Shown here: piece by piece, positions 55,757 through 64,000 of the stretch | Layout of the letters: every line of letters begins with the position of its first letter | How positions within the stretch are numbered: position 1 is the stretch's first letter | Assembly (NCBI GenBank): GCA_014381825.1 | Contig: JACNKX010000078.1 | Coordinates: 62,001 to 126,000, forward strand | From: Planctomycetota bacterium | GTDB taxonomy: Bacteria; Planctomycetota; Planctomycetia; Pirellulales; Pirellulaceae | DNA: 64,000 nt | Direction of reading: 5' to 3' | The notes under the pieces: generated by a model | Databases searched by the model: none | Seen by the model: only the letters and a program-made list of their open reading frames with translations | What the model was told of the DNA's origin: nothing | Program-made: the position numbers and the translations under genes

Positions 55757-56848
55757 TTAAGAGCCTTTGGACCAAACGGTCGTCTCAGGATGAAAATCAA
55801 TCCACGCTGGCTTCAGTGAAACGATGCCCGGTAGCTTCCGTAGCTGTCGTCCTTCGTGTGCTTCATCGGCAGCCTCACCGGTGATCGGGTCCCATTCCGA
55901 TTGTTGCCGGTCGTCAACGAGCTTTCCTCCCTTAAAAGTAAAACTCATCTCTTGACCGGCAAAGATTCGACTGAAGACTGTCGCGGTTCCACTTTTGGGT
56001 TCAAAGACTGCGACAACCGGTTGTCCGGCAAAACGATCATTGATTACCAAGTCGATGCGTAGCGAGTCGAATCTCCAACAACGAGCTTTTCCATCGCCAA
56101 CCAATCCGATCACGAGCGCATCTGGCAAGGGATACGACGGGAGCATGATTTCGTTTAAATGCATACCGCGCCGGTACTCGTTGGTCGTTCTGGACATTTG
56201 CATTACTGTCGTGCTTGGATAGCGTTCGCGCCAGGAACCCCAGTCAGTCATTGTCGATGGGATCGCTTCTAACTTGCTGCCTTCGAGCGGACCTTGCATG
56301 GCCGTCCCAAGCAGATGACTCCACAGACTCTCCGTCTCCTGGTCGATCATGACCAGACTGGATCGCCAGAGCAGGCCGGATACCGCTAGTGTCAGTGTCT
56401 GGCCATTCACTTGCCGGACATACACGATGCCGTTATGGCAGAGATGTCACCACGTCGCGGCGATCGACCGTCCTCCTAACGTGTCATTGAAGATCTCACG
56501 TTCAGGCCCCGACATCACATTGATCGAGTACGCCCGGGCCTCGCCACCTATCTCAACTCCCAAAACCAATTCGTCATCGTCCAGCACAGTCGCGACCTCA
56601 TCGACCGACATGACTTGATAGCCGGTCACGACGGGTTGCCGTGGCACTGCCCGTTGGGGAAAGAAGCTCCCGTCCGCAGGTGGATTCTCTTCGATTAATC
56701 GAGGTGGCTCCTCGTCTGCAATCTGGGCTGCCTCTTGATAATCGGACCACCGTTCGACGAGCGCGGATAACACCACGAATCCGACAGCCGCTCCCACAAC
56801 TGTCAGAATTACTTGGCCAACCTTCGATGTGCTGGTTAATTGGGTCAT
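55757..56848 (-). CDS. DUF3179 membrane protein with Sec in UxLC (in-frame TGA)
   Basis: Frame from ATG 56848 (a GTG at 56860 is also possible) through a TGA at 56447-56449 to 55757: 363 residues with the TGA as residue 134. An N-terminal span (VILTVVGAAVGFVVLSAL) anchors it. Before the TGA: LGVEIGGEARAYSINVMSGPE, then FNDTLGGRSIAATW. After it: HLCHNGIVYVRQVNG and the core of the family (SGLLWRSSLVMIDQETESLWSHLLGTAMQGPLEGS). DUF3179 proteins have a conserved VTWCPLC or similar CxxC; here the first Cys is TGA, giving UHLC with Cys137 kept. A SECIS-like hairpin follows. Function of DUF3179 is unknown; probably an extracytoplasmic redox-active protein. Confidence 0.82.
56417..56431 (-). promoter_or_regulatory. 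SECIS-like stem-loop after TGA of DUF3179 gene
   Basis: On the minus strand GGCAU pairs with AUGUC (five pairs, one G-U) around loop CGUGU, which starts 20 bases after the TGA. Loop and spacing are the same as in the redoxin gene at 63159. Hand-folded. Confidence 0.5.
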
Positions 56849-57086
56849 TCTGGCCACCACTCTCTAGAATCGGCGCGAACTCGGAAGTGCGATCAACGTG
56901 GGTCACAGTCTAATGTTGCGAACGAACTCAGTTTGTGAGTTAATTAACAAGCGGTAACGGCAAACTACAGGCCGACGAAGATAATTAAAAAATAACTTGC
57001 TTCCCCGATAATTCGAGGGGTACACTGTGGCTTGCAGATTGTTGGCGTTGACCACTTCACGATGCGAATCACTTTTAGGAGTTGAA

Positions 57087-57527
57087 ATGATCGTCAGTCG
57101 AATGGGCATCGTGGGATTTGGCTCGTTATCCTTGTTGGTTCTGTTGGTTAGTTCGGGTTGTGGAGGTCCTGGTTACGGCTCGTCTGTGAAGGTCACCGGA
57201 ACGGTGACGGTGGACGACAAACCGCTGGCAGACGCTTCGGTAACGTTCCATAGCACGGAAGGACGCGAGGCAGAGTTCAGCAACTTCACCGCAACGACAG
57301 GTGGTGATGGCAAGTATGAACTCGCAGATGTCTACCCGGGTGCCTACGAAGTCATCGTTGCCGAGGGAGGCGGCGAGAGTGGTGAAGGAATGGAAGACCC
57401 AGGCATGGCCTCTGCCACGGCTGGACAAGATCTGCAACCGGTTGCCGGGGAACTCAAGACAGAGGTCGGGTCAGAAGATCACACTTTTGATGTCAAGCTC
57501 AAACGTGGTCGTGTGCCACGACAGTAG
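57087..57527 (+). CDS. Lipoprotein with carboxypeptidase-regulatory-like domain
   Basis: This 146-residue protein has a lipobox (LLVLLVSSGCGGPG) and one transthyretin-like beta domain: VKVTGTVTVDDKPLADASVTFHST, FTATTGGDGKYELADVYPGAYEVIVAEGG. TAGGAG lies before the ATG at 57087. It belongs to a common planctomycete pair with a DUF1559 pseudopilin-like gene 48 bases downstream. Function unknown; likely attached to the membrane surface. Confidence 0.85.
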   Translation: MIVSRMGIVGFGSLSLLVLLVSSGCGGPGYGSSVKVTGTVTVDDKPLADASVTFHSTEGREAEFSNFTATTGGDGKYELADVYPGAYEVIVAEGGGESGEGMEDPGMASATAGQDLQPVAGELKTEVGSEDHTFDVKLKRGRVPRQ

Positions 57528-57575
57528 CAGAATTTTCAGTTTACTTCATTATCCGTCTTAGTCAGGAGCATCGTC

Positions 57576-58541
57576 ATGAAACGATCACGAGGTTTTACGT
57601 TGGTCGAGCTATTGGTGGTCATCGCCATCATTGGCATCTTGGTTGCCTTATTGCTTCCGGCTGTTCAGGCGGCGCGCGAAGCGGCCAGGCGCATGTCTTG
57701 CGGCAACAACCTGCACCAGCTCGGAATCGCGCTGCACAACTACGCAGACTCGCGGAGAGAAGCGATGCCGCGAGGCGTTGAGGCTACGACGGGGTTAAAC
57801 TGTTGTTGTTCCAACCAAGACTGGAAGCTGGGACATACAATCCACGCAATGCTTCTACCCTATGTCGAGCAGCAAGCACTGGCAGATCTGTACGACATGA
57901 GCGTGCCTCCGTGGGGCCAACAGCTCGGAGTTGTAAGCACCCGAATCGATTCCTACCTGTGCCCCAGCGCTACGGAACATCGAATCAACAAGATTACCAA
58001 CTTCGGTAACCCAGCGCCTGCTCTCAACTTTACATACTCAAACGATGACAACTATCCGCACAACTATCCCGCAGCGGGATCGCACCACGGTTGGGGTGTC
58101 TGTGGTCGTCACGACAATACTACGATCAACGGCACTTTCGCGGTCCGCCGTGGAATTCGAGAACAAAGCGGCGCTCCCGCCGATCCCCGAATCAAGCTGT
58201 CCGGTATTACAGATGGCACCAGTAACACGATGGCCTTTTCCGAAACGGCGCAGGGCAAGAATGATATACTCCCCGGCGGATGGAACAACTTAAGTGGGAA
58301 AGGCTGGGCAGATCCATGGTACAACAGTACGCTATTTTCGATTGGGGAACGATCCACACCCAACAGTCTTGTGTCGCAGTACGGCGGGTACAATGCCAGC
58401 AACGCGACGAGCTATCATCCTGGTGGTGTCCAGGTGTGCTTCATGGATGGCAATGTGCGATTCGTTTCGGAGACGATTGACGGCCAGGTTTGGTTCGGTC
58501 TGGGAACTCCGGGTCGTGGAGAAGCGGTCTCCCCTCCTTAA
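57576..58541 (+). CDS. DUF1559 pseudopilin-like protein
   Basis: This 321-residue protein starts with a type IV pilin N-methylation signal ([26 protein letters not shown]) and [24 protein letters not shown]. The DUF1559 domain ends with the usual [17 protein letters not shown] tail. It is cut by prepilin peptidase in related proteins and displayed on the cell surface; function unknown. It follows the small lipoprotein gene. Confidence 0.92.
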   Translation: MKRSRGFTLVELLVVIAIIGILVALLLPAVQAAREAARRMSCGNNLHQLGIALHNYADSRREAMPRGVEATTGLNCCCSNQDWKLGHTIHAMLLPYVEQQALADLYDMSVPPWGQQLGVVSTRIDSYLCPSATEHRINKITNFGNPAPALNFTYSNDDNYPHNYPAAGSHHGWGVCGRHDNTTINGTFAVRRGIREQSGAPADPRIKLSGITDGTSNTMAFSETAQGKNDILPGGWNNLSGKGWADPWYNSTLFSIGERSTPNSLVSQYGGYNASNATSYHPGGVQVCFMDGNVRFVSETIDGQVWFGLGTPGRGEAVSPP

Positions 58542-58572
58542 CCCTCGCTGTTTTTTTGAACGTGACAATTAT

Positions 58573-58598
58573 CGCACGCGTCCGCGCGTGCGGTTTTT
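58573..58598 (+). terminator. Rho-independent terminator after DUF1559 gene
   Basis: Arms 58573-58580 (CGCACGCG) and 58585-58592 form a perfect 8-bp stem with a TCCG loop, then TTTTTT. It ends the DUF1559 transcript and lies just before the convergent CRTAC1 gene. Confidence 0.9.
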
Positions 58599-58631
58599 TA
58601 TTCTTTCCAACCGCCGTCACGAGCGAGCGTT

Positions 58632-60413
58632 TTATGGGGATGTACCGGTATCTTGCAACAACGTCATCAAAGGTGTCCGGGGCATATCCCGCCAAGTCTC
58701 AGCCGTTTGCCCCGGCCAATGAACGGTTACATCGTCGATTATGCCGACTTGTCCGGAAACGATACTTAGCTGCGTATCGCTGGCCGACTGAAAGCTTCCC
58801 CCGGACGGTATCCAGTAAGTCCTCCGCTGCTCTCCGATCACGACGTCCACCCGACATCCCAGCGGCTGGCGTGATGAACTCGTGCCGACAAGCCTCAAAC
58901 GGCACGAACCGTTGAATTCTTCCGAGTCGTTTCGCAGCAGTTCGACCGGCGTCTCGAGATGGGTGACGACAAGATCTTCATCTCCATCGCCATCCAAGTC
59001 TCCGACGGCGACCCCGCGGCCTAGCCGGTCTTCCTGAAAGTAGGAGCCAGCCGATGCGGACACGTCCGTCAACCGCTGGGCGTTGAGATTACGAACCAAT
59101 TGCGGAGGCATTGCGTACGCATAGCTCATTTTCAACGCGGTTAAATCCCAAACGTGGCCGTTCGCAACAAACATGTCCAGATAGCCGTCACGATCAAAGT
59201 CGGAAAACACTGCGCCGAATCCCAACATGGGCCGCGAAATTGGGTTCAAGCCGAAAGATTGGTTGACGCTCAAGAATCCGGTTGGTCCCAAGTTCTGATA
59301 CAGGTCGTTGACTTGATTGTCAAAGTTTGTCACGAGCAAATCAAAACGACCATCGTTATTCATATCGCCACACGCCACTCCCATTCCGGAATGGGCGAGC
59401 CCTTCACTGCCGACCGCCACACCATTTGAGATTCCTACTTCCTCGAATCGCATCTCGCCTTGATTGCGAAACAAGTAATTCTCGGTCGTGTCATTTGCCA
59501 CATAGATATCGAGCAAGCCATCGGCGTCGAAGTCAGCGACCGCCAGCCCAAGGCCCTTCGACTCCGCGCGCACGATGCCCGACATTTCGCTGACGTCACG
59601 AAACGTGCCGTCACCCAAGTTGTGGTGGAGTACATCGGGTTGACCCGGACGCCCGATTGGCCCGCAGGAAATCTGAATCGGCGTTTGATGTTGCGTATGG
59701 CAAGGTGGATCGTCAGGTGACCACTCGACGTAGTTGACAATATACAAATCGAGGTTGCCATCGCCATCCAAATCCGCCCACGCCGCGCTTGTCCCCCAGC
59801 GATCGTCCATCAATCCGCTCGAAGCGGACACTTCTGTGAAAGTTCCGTCGCCGTTGTTGTGCCACAAGCGGTTCGTTCCGTATCGTGCCAAAAAGAGATC
59901 GACAAAACCATCGTTGTCGTAGTCGCCGGCGGCACAGCCCATACCGAAACCAAACTCGTCCAAGCCCGCCGTCGCGGACACCTCGGCATAGGTGAGTTGG
60001 CCCATTGCGCGGTACAGTTGGTGCGTGGCACTTTGCTGTTCGGCTGGCCTCGCGAAGTGTGATCCGTTGGAAAAGAAGATGTCGAGTTGTCCGTCGGCGT
60101 CAAAATCCAACAAGGCAACTCCGCCGCCGTTTTGCTCCGTCATATAGTGTTCGGGAGATGGGCCGCCGTAGTACGTAAATTCAACGCCTGCTTCCTTCGT
60201 CACCGTAGTAAAGCGAATCGAATCAGTTGTGTCTGCAGAGTCTCCAGAACGCTGAAATCGCGGTATTGGCGGAGTTGTGATGACGTCTTGCTTCACGACA
60301 CCGTCAGGAGGCTGCTGTGAAGTGCAACCCCAACCAAAAAACAGTATGATCGGTGCAAATAACAGAAGCACGCCGTGATGCGTACTCCAGCGAAGCGATC
60401 TGACAAAAGTCAC
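58632..60413 (-). CDS. CRTAC1 family protein (FG-GAP/VCBS repeats with ASPIC/UnbV end)
   Basis: This 593-residue protein is a secreted lipoprotein-like beta propeller: signal VLLLFAPIILFFGWGC, then repeated calcium-binding DxDxDGxxD blades (LLDFDADGQLDIFFSNG, GDYDNDGFVDLFLARYG, ADLDGDGNLDLYIVNY, ADFDADGLLDIYVAND). The C-terminus is ASPIC/UnbV (GCRVDVVIGEQRRTYWIPSGGSFQSASDTQL). Start is GTG at 60413, one base after the TPR gene stop, with GGGAG upstream; the two genes are coupled. Function unknown. Confidence 0.9.
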   Translation of the reverse strand: MTFVRSLRWSTHHGVLLLFAPIILFFGWGCTSQQPPDGVVKQDVITTPPIPRFQRSGDSADTTDSIRFTTVTKEAGVEFTYYGGPSPEHYMTEQNGGGVALLDFDADGQLDIFFSNGSHFARPAEQQSATHQLYRAMGQLTYAEVSATAGLDEFGFGMGCAAGDYDNDGFVDLFLARYGTNRLWHNNGDGTFTEVSASSGLMDDRWGTSAAWADLDGDGNLDLYIVNYVEWSPDDPPCHTQHQTPIQISCGPIGRPGQPDVLHHNLGDGTFRDVSEMSGIVRAESKGLGLAVADFDADGLLDIYVANDTTENYLFRNQGEMRFEEVGISNGVAVGSEGLAHSGMGVACGDMNNDGRFDLLVTNFDNQVNDLYQNLGPTGFLSVNQSFGLNPISRPMLGFGAVFSDFDRDGYLDMFVANGHVWDLTALKMSYAYAMPPQLVRNLNAQRLTDVSASAGSYFQEDRLGRGVAVGDLDGDGDEDLVVTHLETPVELLRNDSEEFNGSCRLRLVGTSSSRQPLGCRVDVVIGEQRRTYWIPSGGSFQSASDTQLSIVSGQVGIIDDVTVHWPGQTAETWRDMPRTPLMTLLQDTGTSP

Positions 60414-60414
60414 A

Positions 60415-61434
60415 TTAACTCCCGACGTGTGCCGCCGCACGTTTCCAAGTCTCCGCCTGAATCTTCTTCCCACGCTGCTGACAAATCTCGGCGATCTCGC
60501 CGCACAACTCCTGCGTCGGATTCTCCAGGTCCCCACTTAACACGATCTCCGTGAGCCGACCGACATACGACTCCAGCTGATTCGCACGCGAGAAGCAATC
60601 CGCCGCCTCGTCACCTCGACCGAGCAATTGTAACAGCGCACCACGACGCTGGACGTATCGCAGTTCACTGGGATGCCGCTCGAGCGCCCGTTCGATGCGT
60701 TCCAAGGCTGCGTCGACTTCACCTTGCGATTCCTTGACGAGGCTCTGGTTCCACAATACTTGGTCCGAATAAGTCGCGTCGTGGGAATCGATCGATTCTG
60801 CTGCATTCGGCCAATTCAGAAGCAGATCCGCCGACGACCATTCACCTCGATCGATCAAAAACTCCGCCGCGCGAATACGGACCAGTACGTCGCTGGGACA
60901 GAGATCAACGGCTGACTGCAGCGTCTGTTCTGCCTGTTCGGATTCTCCGACTCGAGCATAACAATAGCCGAGCGTCGCCAGGACTCGCGGCTGTTCGCCC
61001 TGTCGGCCTGCCGCACGTTCCCAATAGCCGAGGACTTCACGCGGATTCTGTGGCCTGAACTCACTCATCAGCAAGTCGACTGCCAGCGAGAAGTCACGCG
61101 GACGAACCCGCAATCCATCCTCCAGCAGTGATTCCAATTCGCGACTACGGAATTGATTGAAATACATCCAGCGTAGCTCGTCGCGTACACGAACCGATTC
61201 TGGATGCAGAGTAAGGACTTGCGTCAAGAGTTGCTCTGCTTCATCGACGCGATACTCTTTGAGGAACCGCATTGCCATGTCGTAAGTGACTAGCGGCGCC
61301 GTCTGGGAATCTGACTTCTGGCTCTCGCGATTAAAGAGCGGAATCGATGCTAGTAGCAAAACCGGGGCGAGGAGCCAACGCCATGACCAACGATGAGCGC
61401 TTGGGCGATTGTTTGTTTTTTTAGTCCTTGGCAT
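60415..61434 (-). CDS. Membrane-anchored TPR protein
   Basis: This 339-residue protein has a basic start and one membrane span (WRWLLAPVLLLASIPLF), then several TPR units: MRFLKEYRVDEAEQLLTQVLTLHPESV, LATLGYCYARVGESEQAEQTLQSAVDLCPSDV, AALERIERALERHPSELRYVQRRGALLQLLGRGDEAADCFSRA. It should hold protein partners on the membrane, presumably the CRTAC1 protein coded directly after it. ATG at 61434. Confidence 0.85.
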   Translation of the reverse strand: MPRTKKTNNRPSAHRWSWRWLLAPVLLLASIPLFNRESQKSDSQTAPLVTYDMAMRFLKEYRVDEAEQLLTQVLTLHPESVRVRDELRWMYFNQFRSRELESLLEDGLRVRPRDFSLAVDLLMSEFRPQNPREVLGYWERAAGRQGEQPRVLATLGYCYARVGESEQAEQTLQSAVDLCPSDVLVRIRAAEFLIDRGEWSSADLLLNWPNAAESIDSHDATYSDQVLWNQSLVKESQGEVDAALERIERALERHPSELRYVQRRGALLQLLGRGDEAADCFSRANQLESYVGRLTEIVLSGDLENPTQELCGEIAEICQQRGKKIQAETWKRAAAHVGS

Positions 61435-61725
61435 GGAAGCAGGTAGTTTGTGTCGAAAGTATAGAGCTCGAAATGTGCGAATTAATGTCTGCCCCAATTC
61501 AACAGTCAACAACTTAACACAGAGCGTTGTGGGATGCGCAGAAATCGGCACGCTATCAATCAGAGCCTGACGTCAAGGCGAGCGAGTAGATGTGTTGTCG
61601 AGGGAGTGCGATCGACGTTGATCACTGCTCGAACTGGCGCGACGGTAGACGTCAAGGCGAGGAGCCAAATAAGTCGACGAATTGAGCGTTTGACGCGCTC
61701 GTTGAGTATCTACGGGAAGGTTCCC

Positions 61726-62037
61726 TCAGATTTCAACTTGAAGTTCGGCTCCAACGACACGCACAGCGAAAGTGCGGGCGTTGAACCGAGGTTTGTCTTC
61801 GTCGAGATAAGTTCCTTCGCGAACACAAAACCGCCAATGGTGGATTCTGCAGCGAATCGTGTCGTTCTCGATAATTCCGCCAGCGAGTGAAGCGCCCGCG
61901 TGTGGGCAACGATTGTCCAAAGCGAAGTACTCGCCGTTTACGTGAAACACACCGACCATCACGTTGTCGATGACAAACATTCGAGCTTCGTCTTCGGGGA
62001 TCTCGTCTGTTTGGCAGATCGTATGAAAGGTTGACAT
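61726..62037 (-). CDS. Rieske-type [2Fe-2S] ferredoxin
   Basis: This 103-residue single-domain protein has the Rieske cluster ligands CPHAGASL (Cys, His) and CRIHHWRF (Cys, His), as in NirD or dioxygenase ferredoxins: NGEYFALDNRCPHAGASLAGG...IRCRIHHWRFCVREG. It transfers electrons to an unidentified partner. No oxygenase gene adjoins it. Between it and the TPR gene lie 291 bases without an evident gene, containing a direct repeat GACGTCAAGGCGAG near 61569 and 61647. Confidence 0.9.
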   Translation of the reverse strand: MSTFHTICQTDEIPEDEARMFVIDNVMVGVFHVNGEYFALDNRCPHAGASLAGGIIENDTIRCRIHHWRFCVREGTYLDEDKPRFNARTFAVRVVGAELQVEI

Positions 62038-62159
62038 GTGGATGGTTGCGGTTGGGGTCCGTCAACGGAAGCTTCGCTGCAACGAAGTGCTACCAACTTG
62101 ATTAGAGATTTTCATGGCGTTGCGGGTTGGACGTAAGTATCCGAAGTGCCTGTTGAAGG

Positions 62160-62993
62160 TCAAGGGTTGGCCTGCGTCCGGTCCACCGCACGCAATACGA
62201 CGGCTCGCGCGTCGACGTTCAAGACCTGCACGCCGCTGGCGAGTTCGACGAGCGGATCGGGCCAATGACTATGACCGCGGACCACAAGCGGTGGTTGATA
62301 GCGCTCGATCACTTCACGAACGGCCGACGAACCTTTGAAGCCACAAGACGGGGCGTCGGGGCCGTCGTGCATCACGAGAACATCGAGTGGTTCCAGGAGA
62401 AGCGACTCTAACACTTCGAGATACTCTTGCTCCGTGCGGCGTTGCAATCGCGTTGGGTTTCCGATGATGCCACCAATTCCTGCAACACGAATCCCCTCAA
62501 TCGAAGTCCGATCACCATCTAAAAATCGCAGTTGTTTGGGAAATCTAGGGCGTGTCTCTTGGTTGGGTCCGAAGGTATCGTGATTCCCTGCAACTCCCGC
62601 GACGGCACCAAACGATCGTCCAAACGACTGCCACACCGAGGACACGTCGCCGCTGCCTCCGCGTTTGTCGAGGGCCGGAACGGTGTAGAAATCTCCCGCC
62701 AGAAGGACGGCGATTCGGTCGGGATTCGAAAGGCCGATGGTGGCGACAACCTCTGTGAGAATCTTCGGCAAGACTTCTCCCAATAGACGCGGTGGTCCGC
62801 TCTGAGACTTCTGAAATCTCGCCCGACCTTGGAGATCGGCCGTCGCAATGACCGCATCCAATCCGCTTGGCAATTCCTGGAGTTCTGCGCTCAGGATCGG
62901 CAAGCGGTCTTCATAGTATCCTCCTGCGCCTCTCCCAGCATTGAGAAAGCAGACCTCCGCGATTGGTTTGTAATCGATTGATACGACGCGCAC
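62160..62993 (-). CDS. Metallophosphoesterase
   Basis: This 277-residue protein has the family's later metal motifs VLLAGDFYT (GD), GVAGNHDTFG (GNHD), VLVMHDGPD and VVRGHSHWPD (GHSH); the first DxH motif is not clear and is probably replaced by IATADLQG. Probably a cytoplasmic phosphoesterase of the Icc/YfcE type. Start taken at GTG 62993 with AAAGGTG upstream. Its stop lies 122 bases from the start of the Rieske gene. Confidence 0.75.
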   Translation of the reverse strand: MRVVSIDYKPIAEVCFLNAGRGAGGYYEDRLPILSAELQELPSGLDAVIATADLQGRARFQKSQSGPPRLLGEVLPKILTEVVATIGLSNPDRIAVLLAGDFYTVPALDKRGGSGDVSSVWQSFGRSFGAVAGVAGNHDTFGPNQETRPRFPKQLRFLDGDRTSIEGIRVAGIGGIIGNPTRLQRRTEQEYLEVLESLLLEPLDVLVMHDGPDAPSCGFKGSSAVREVIERYQPPLVVRGHSHWPDPLVELASGVQVLNVDARAVVLRAVDRTQANP

Positions 62994-63158
62994 GGCAACA
63001 CCTTTAAACGTATTGATATGGACCAAGACACGGCGCGGATTTGAAGGTTCTCGAATATTCTGGCTGTTAGAAGCGCAGACGTTGTGTGCGCGCTTAATTG
63101 CGTGCAGAATGTGCAAGTGACCATTCTGCGTCGAGGAAGCAAGATTTAGGCATGTTCC

Positions 63159-64000
63159 ATGATTTCACAACGAACTGCTCGATTCTCTTTCGGCTTCGTA
63201 GCGATCCTCGCGGCGACTTCCATCCCCGCGGCAGATACTGAGAACATACGGTTCACACGCGAGGCCAATACGGTTTTTCTAAACGGCCCTGACGTCGCTG
63301 GCGAACTGGGCTACAAGTTCAAGATCGTCTCACCGCGTCTAGCGACGTTCTGTCGAGAAGGCTCGAGTGGCATCTGTATTCCCGTGCGATTGACGAAAGA
63401 GAATCATCGAGGCGCTGGCAAGGACTTGGTGGTCGCCGCCGATGTGTTGGCAAGTGCGTTGCGATTTCGCGTAACTGATATCGGTGAAAAGGCTAGAATC
63501 GCGAGATCGGAATTGCCGACTGTCGGAGGTGACATCGCGACACCAGCGTACAACGCTGCCTGGGGCAAAGGTCGCGGTTTCCGCCAGGGCGAGACGCTGC
63601 CTGACATACCACTGGTTAATTTAACGGGCGACGAAGTCCGGTTCTCTCAGTTTCTCGGCAAGCGATACATTTTGTATTGCTGGGCGAGTTGGTGAACGTG
63701 CCGCGCGAAGTTGCCCGTGTGGCAGCAATTGTTTGAGAAGTACGGCGACGAAGAGTTTACGGTGGTTGGCTTAGCGATCGACGCGGAAGGAATCGTGCCG
63801 GCGAAGCGGTACTACGACAAATACGGAGTGACGTTCCCATCGCTTGTCGACCCTGACTATGCGACTCAGTTTGGTGCCGTGCCAAAGACGTTCTTTGTCG
63901 ACGAGCAAGGCGTCGTTCAAGATTTGAAGAACTGGGAGCAGGAGCTCTCCTCACTCCGTACGGCAAAACCTGTGACGAGAGAGATTCGCTCGAAATGGTC
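63159..64000 (+). CDS. Secreted TlpA-like redoxin with in-frame TGA (candidate selenoprotein), 3' end outside window
   Basis: A signal peptide (FSFGFVAILAATSIPAAD) begins the protein. Residues 25-150 form a domain with DVAGELGYKF and VSPRLATFCREGSSGICIPV. The redoxin domain follows: GETLPDIPLVNLTGDEVRFSQFLGKRYILYCWASW, then a TGA at 63693-63695 (residue 179), then TCRAKLPVWQQLFEKYGDEEFTVVGLAIDAEGIVPAKRYYDKYGVTFPSLVDPDYATQFGAVPKTFFVD. The TGA follows WASW, exactly where TlpA proteins have the first redox Cys. Only one residue separates it from Cys181 (UTC), not the usual two. The frame remains open to the window end. A SECIS-like hairpin follows. Confidence 0.82.
63710..63726 (+). promoter_or_regulatory. 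SECIS-like stem-loop after TGA of redoxin gene
   Basis: GUUGCC pairs with GGCAGC (six pairs, one G-U) around loop CGUGU, which starts 20 bases after the TGA and has G as its second base. It fits the usual bacterial SECIS model. Hand-folded. Confidence 0.55.

Noticed and set aside
38832-63695. TGA read as tryptophan or glycine through a changed genetic code
   Set aside because: Many genes in the window end in TGA (sigma at 5618-6256, kinase at 3705-5621, hicA, DUF1559 at 18837-20366), and most genes have no internal TGA. A code change would not limit TGA to redox sites.

Overview
The window reads as chromosome of a planctomycete, probably of the Pirellulales. The evidence is the family mix: DUF1501 next to DUF1549/DUF1553, two DUF1559 proteins, two DUF1080 proteins, a very large ThuA/PVC-propeller/cytochrome c protein, a CRTAC1 (FG-GAP/ASPIC-UnbV) protein, and a Ser/Thr kinase paired with an ECF sigma factor. 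No rRNA, tRNA, CRISPR array, transposase or prophage was seen. TGA is an ordinary stop codon in many genes here, so the genetic code is standard.

Layout. 1-8.4 kb: DUF4332 protein (cut by the window edge), C39-like membrane peptidase, DegT aminotransferase, a Ser/Thr kinase with an outer c-haem-type sensor domain overlapping an ECF sigma gene, and metG. 8.7-16 kb: a hicA-hicB pair, DUF1080 plus lactonase, M3 peptidase, gapA, methyltransferase, a palindrome cluster, and a Tat-exported isomerase-like protein. 16.1-20.4 kb: operon of sigma factor, anti-sigma-like protein, hypothetical protein and DUF1559. 20.4-29 kb: Gfo/Idh/MocA, CPBP protease, pgsA, rimO, RF-like GGQ protein, SDR, DUF309, a 35-residue membrane peptide, xerC and a lipoprotein. 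29.1-32.3 kb: a solitary type ISP-like restriction/methylase. 32.3-37.5 kb: the giant PVC cytochrome plus DUF1080. 37.7-41.3 kb: cupin, thioredoxin-like gene with in-frame TGA, ion channel and a 264-bp element with terminal inverted repeats. 41.4-48.3 kb: C25 peptidase, a lipid-metabolism cluster (cdsA, CDP-alcohol transferase, TVP38, lipid kinase), phosphoesterase and cysK. 48.4-64 kb: c-type cytochrome/propeller protein, an amber-split CxxC protein, a TlpA-like gene with in-frame TGA, DUF1501/DUF1549, a DUF3179 gene with in-frame TGA, DUF1559, CRTAC1 and TPR, Rieske, phosphoesterase, and a redoxin with in-frame TGA running off the end.

The main discovery is a set of four unrelated or distantly related thiol-redox genes, each apparently split by a single in-frame TGA at or near the expected redox cysteine: TlpA-like UxxC (51220-51813), DUF3179 UxLC (55757-56848), TlpA-like UxC (63159 to the end) and a thioredoxin-like protein (38121-39239). 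In each, the reading frame continues without interruption into the rest of the same domain, and a short stem-loop with a G in the first two loop bases follows the TGA by about 16-23 nt, as expected for a bacterial SECIS. Three of the four loops contain CGUGU. I infer that this organism decodes UGA as selenocysteine and uses it in secreted or membrane-anchored redox proteins. The Sec machinery (selA, selB, selC, selD) is not in the window, so this needs checking in the whole genome.
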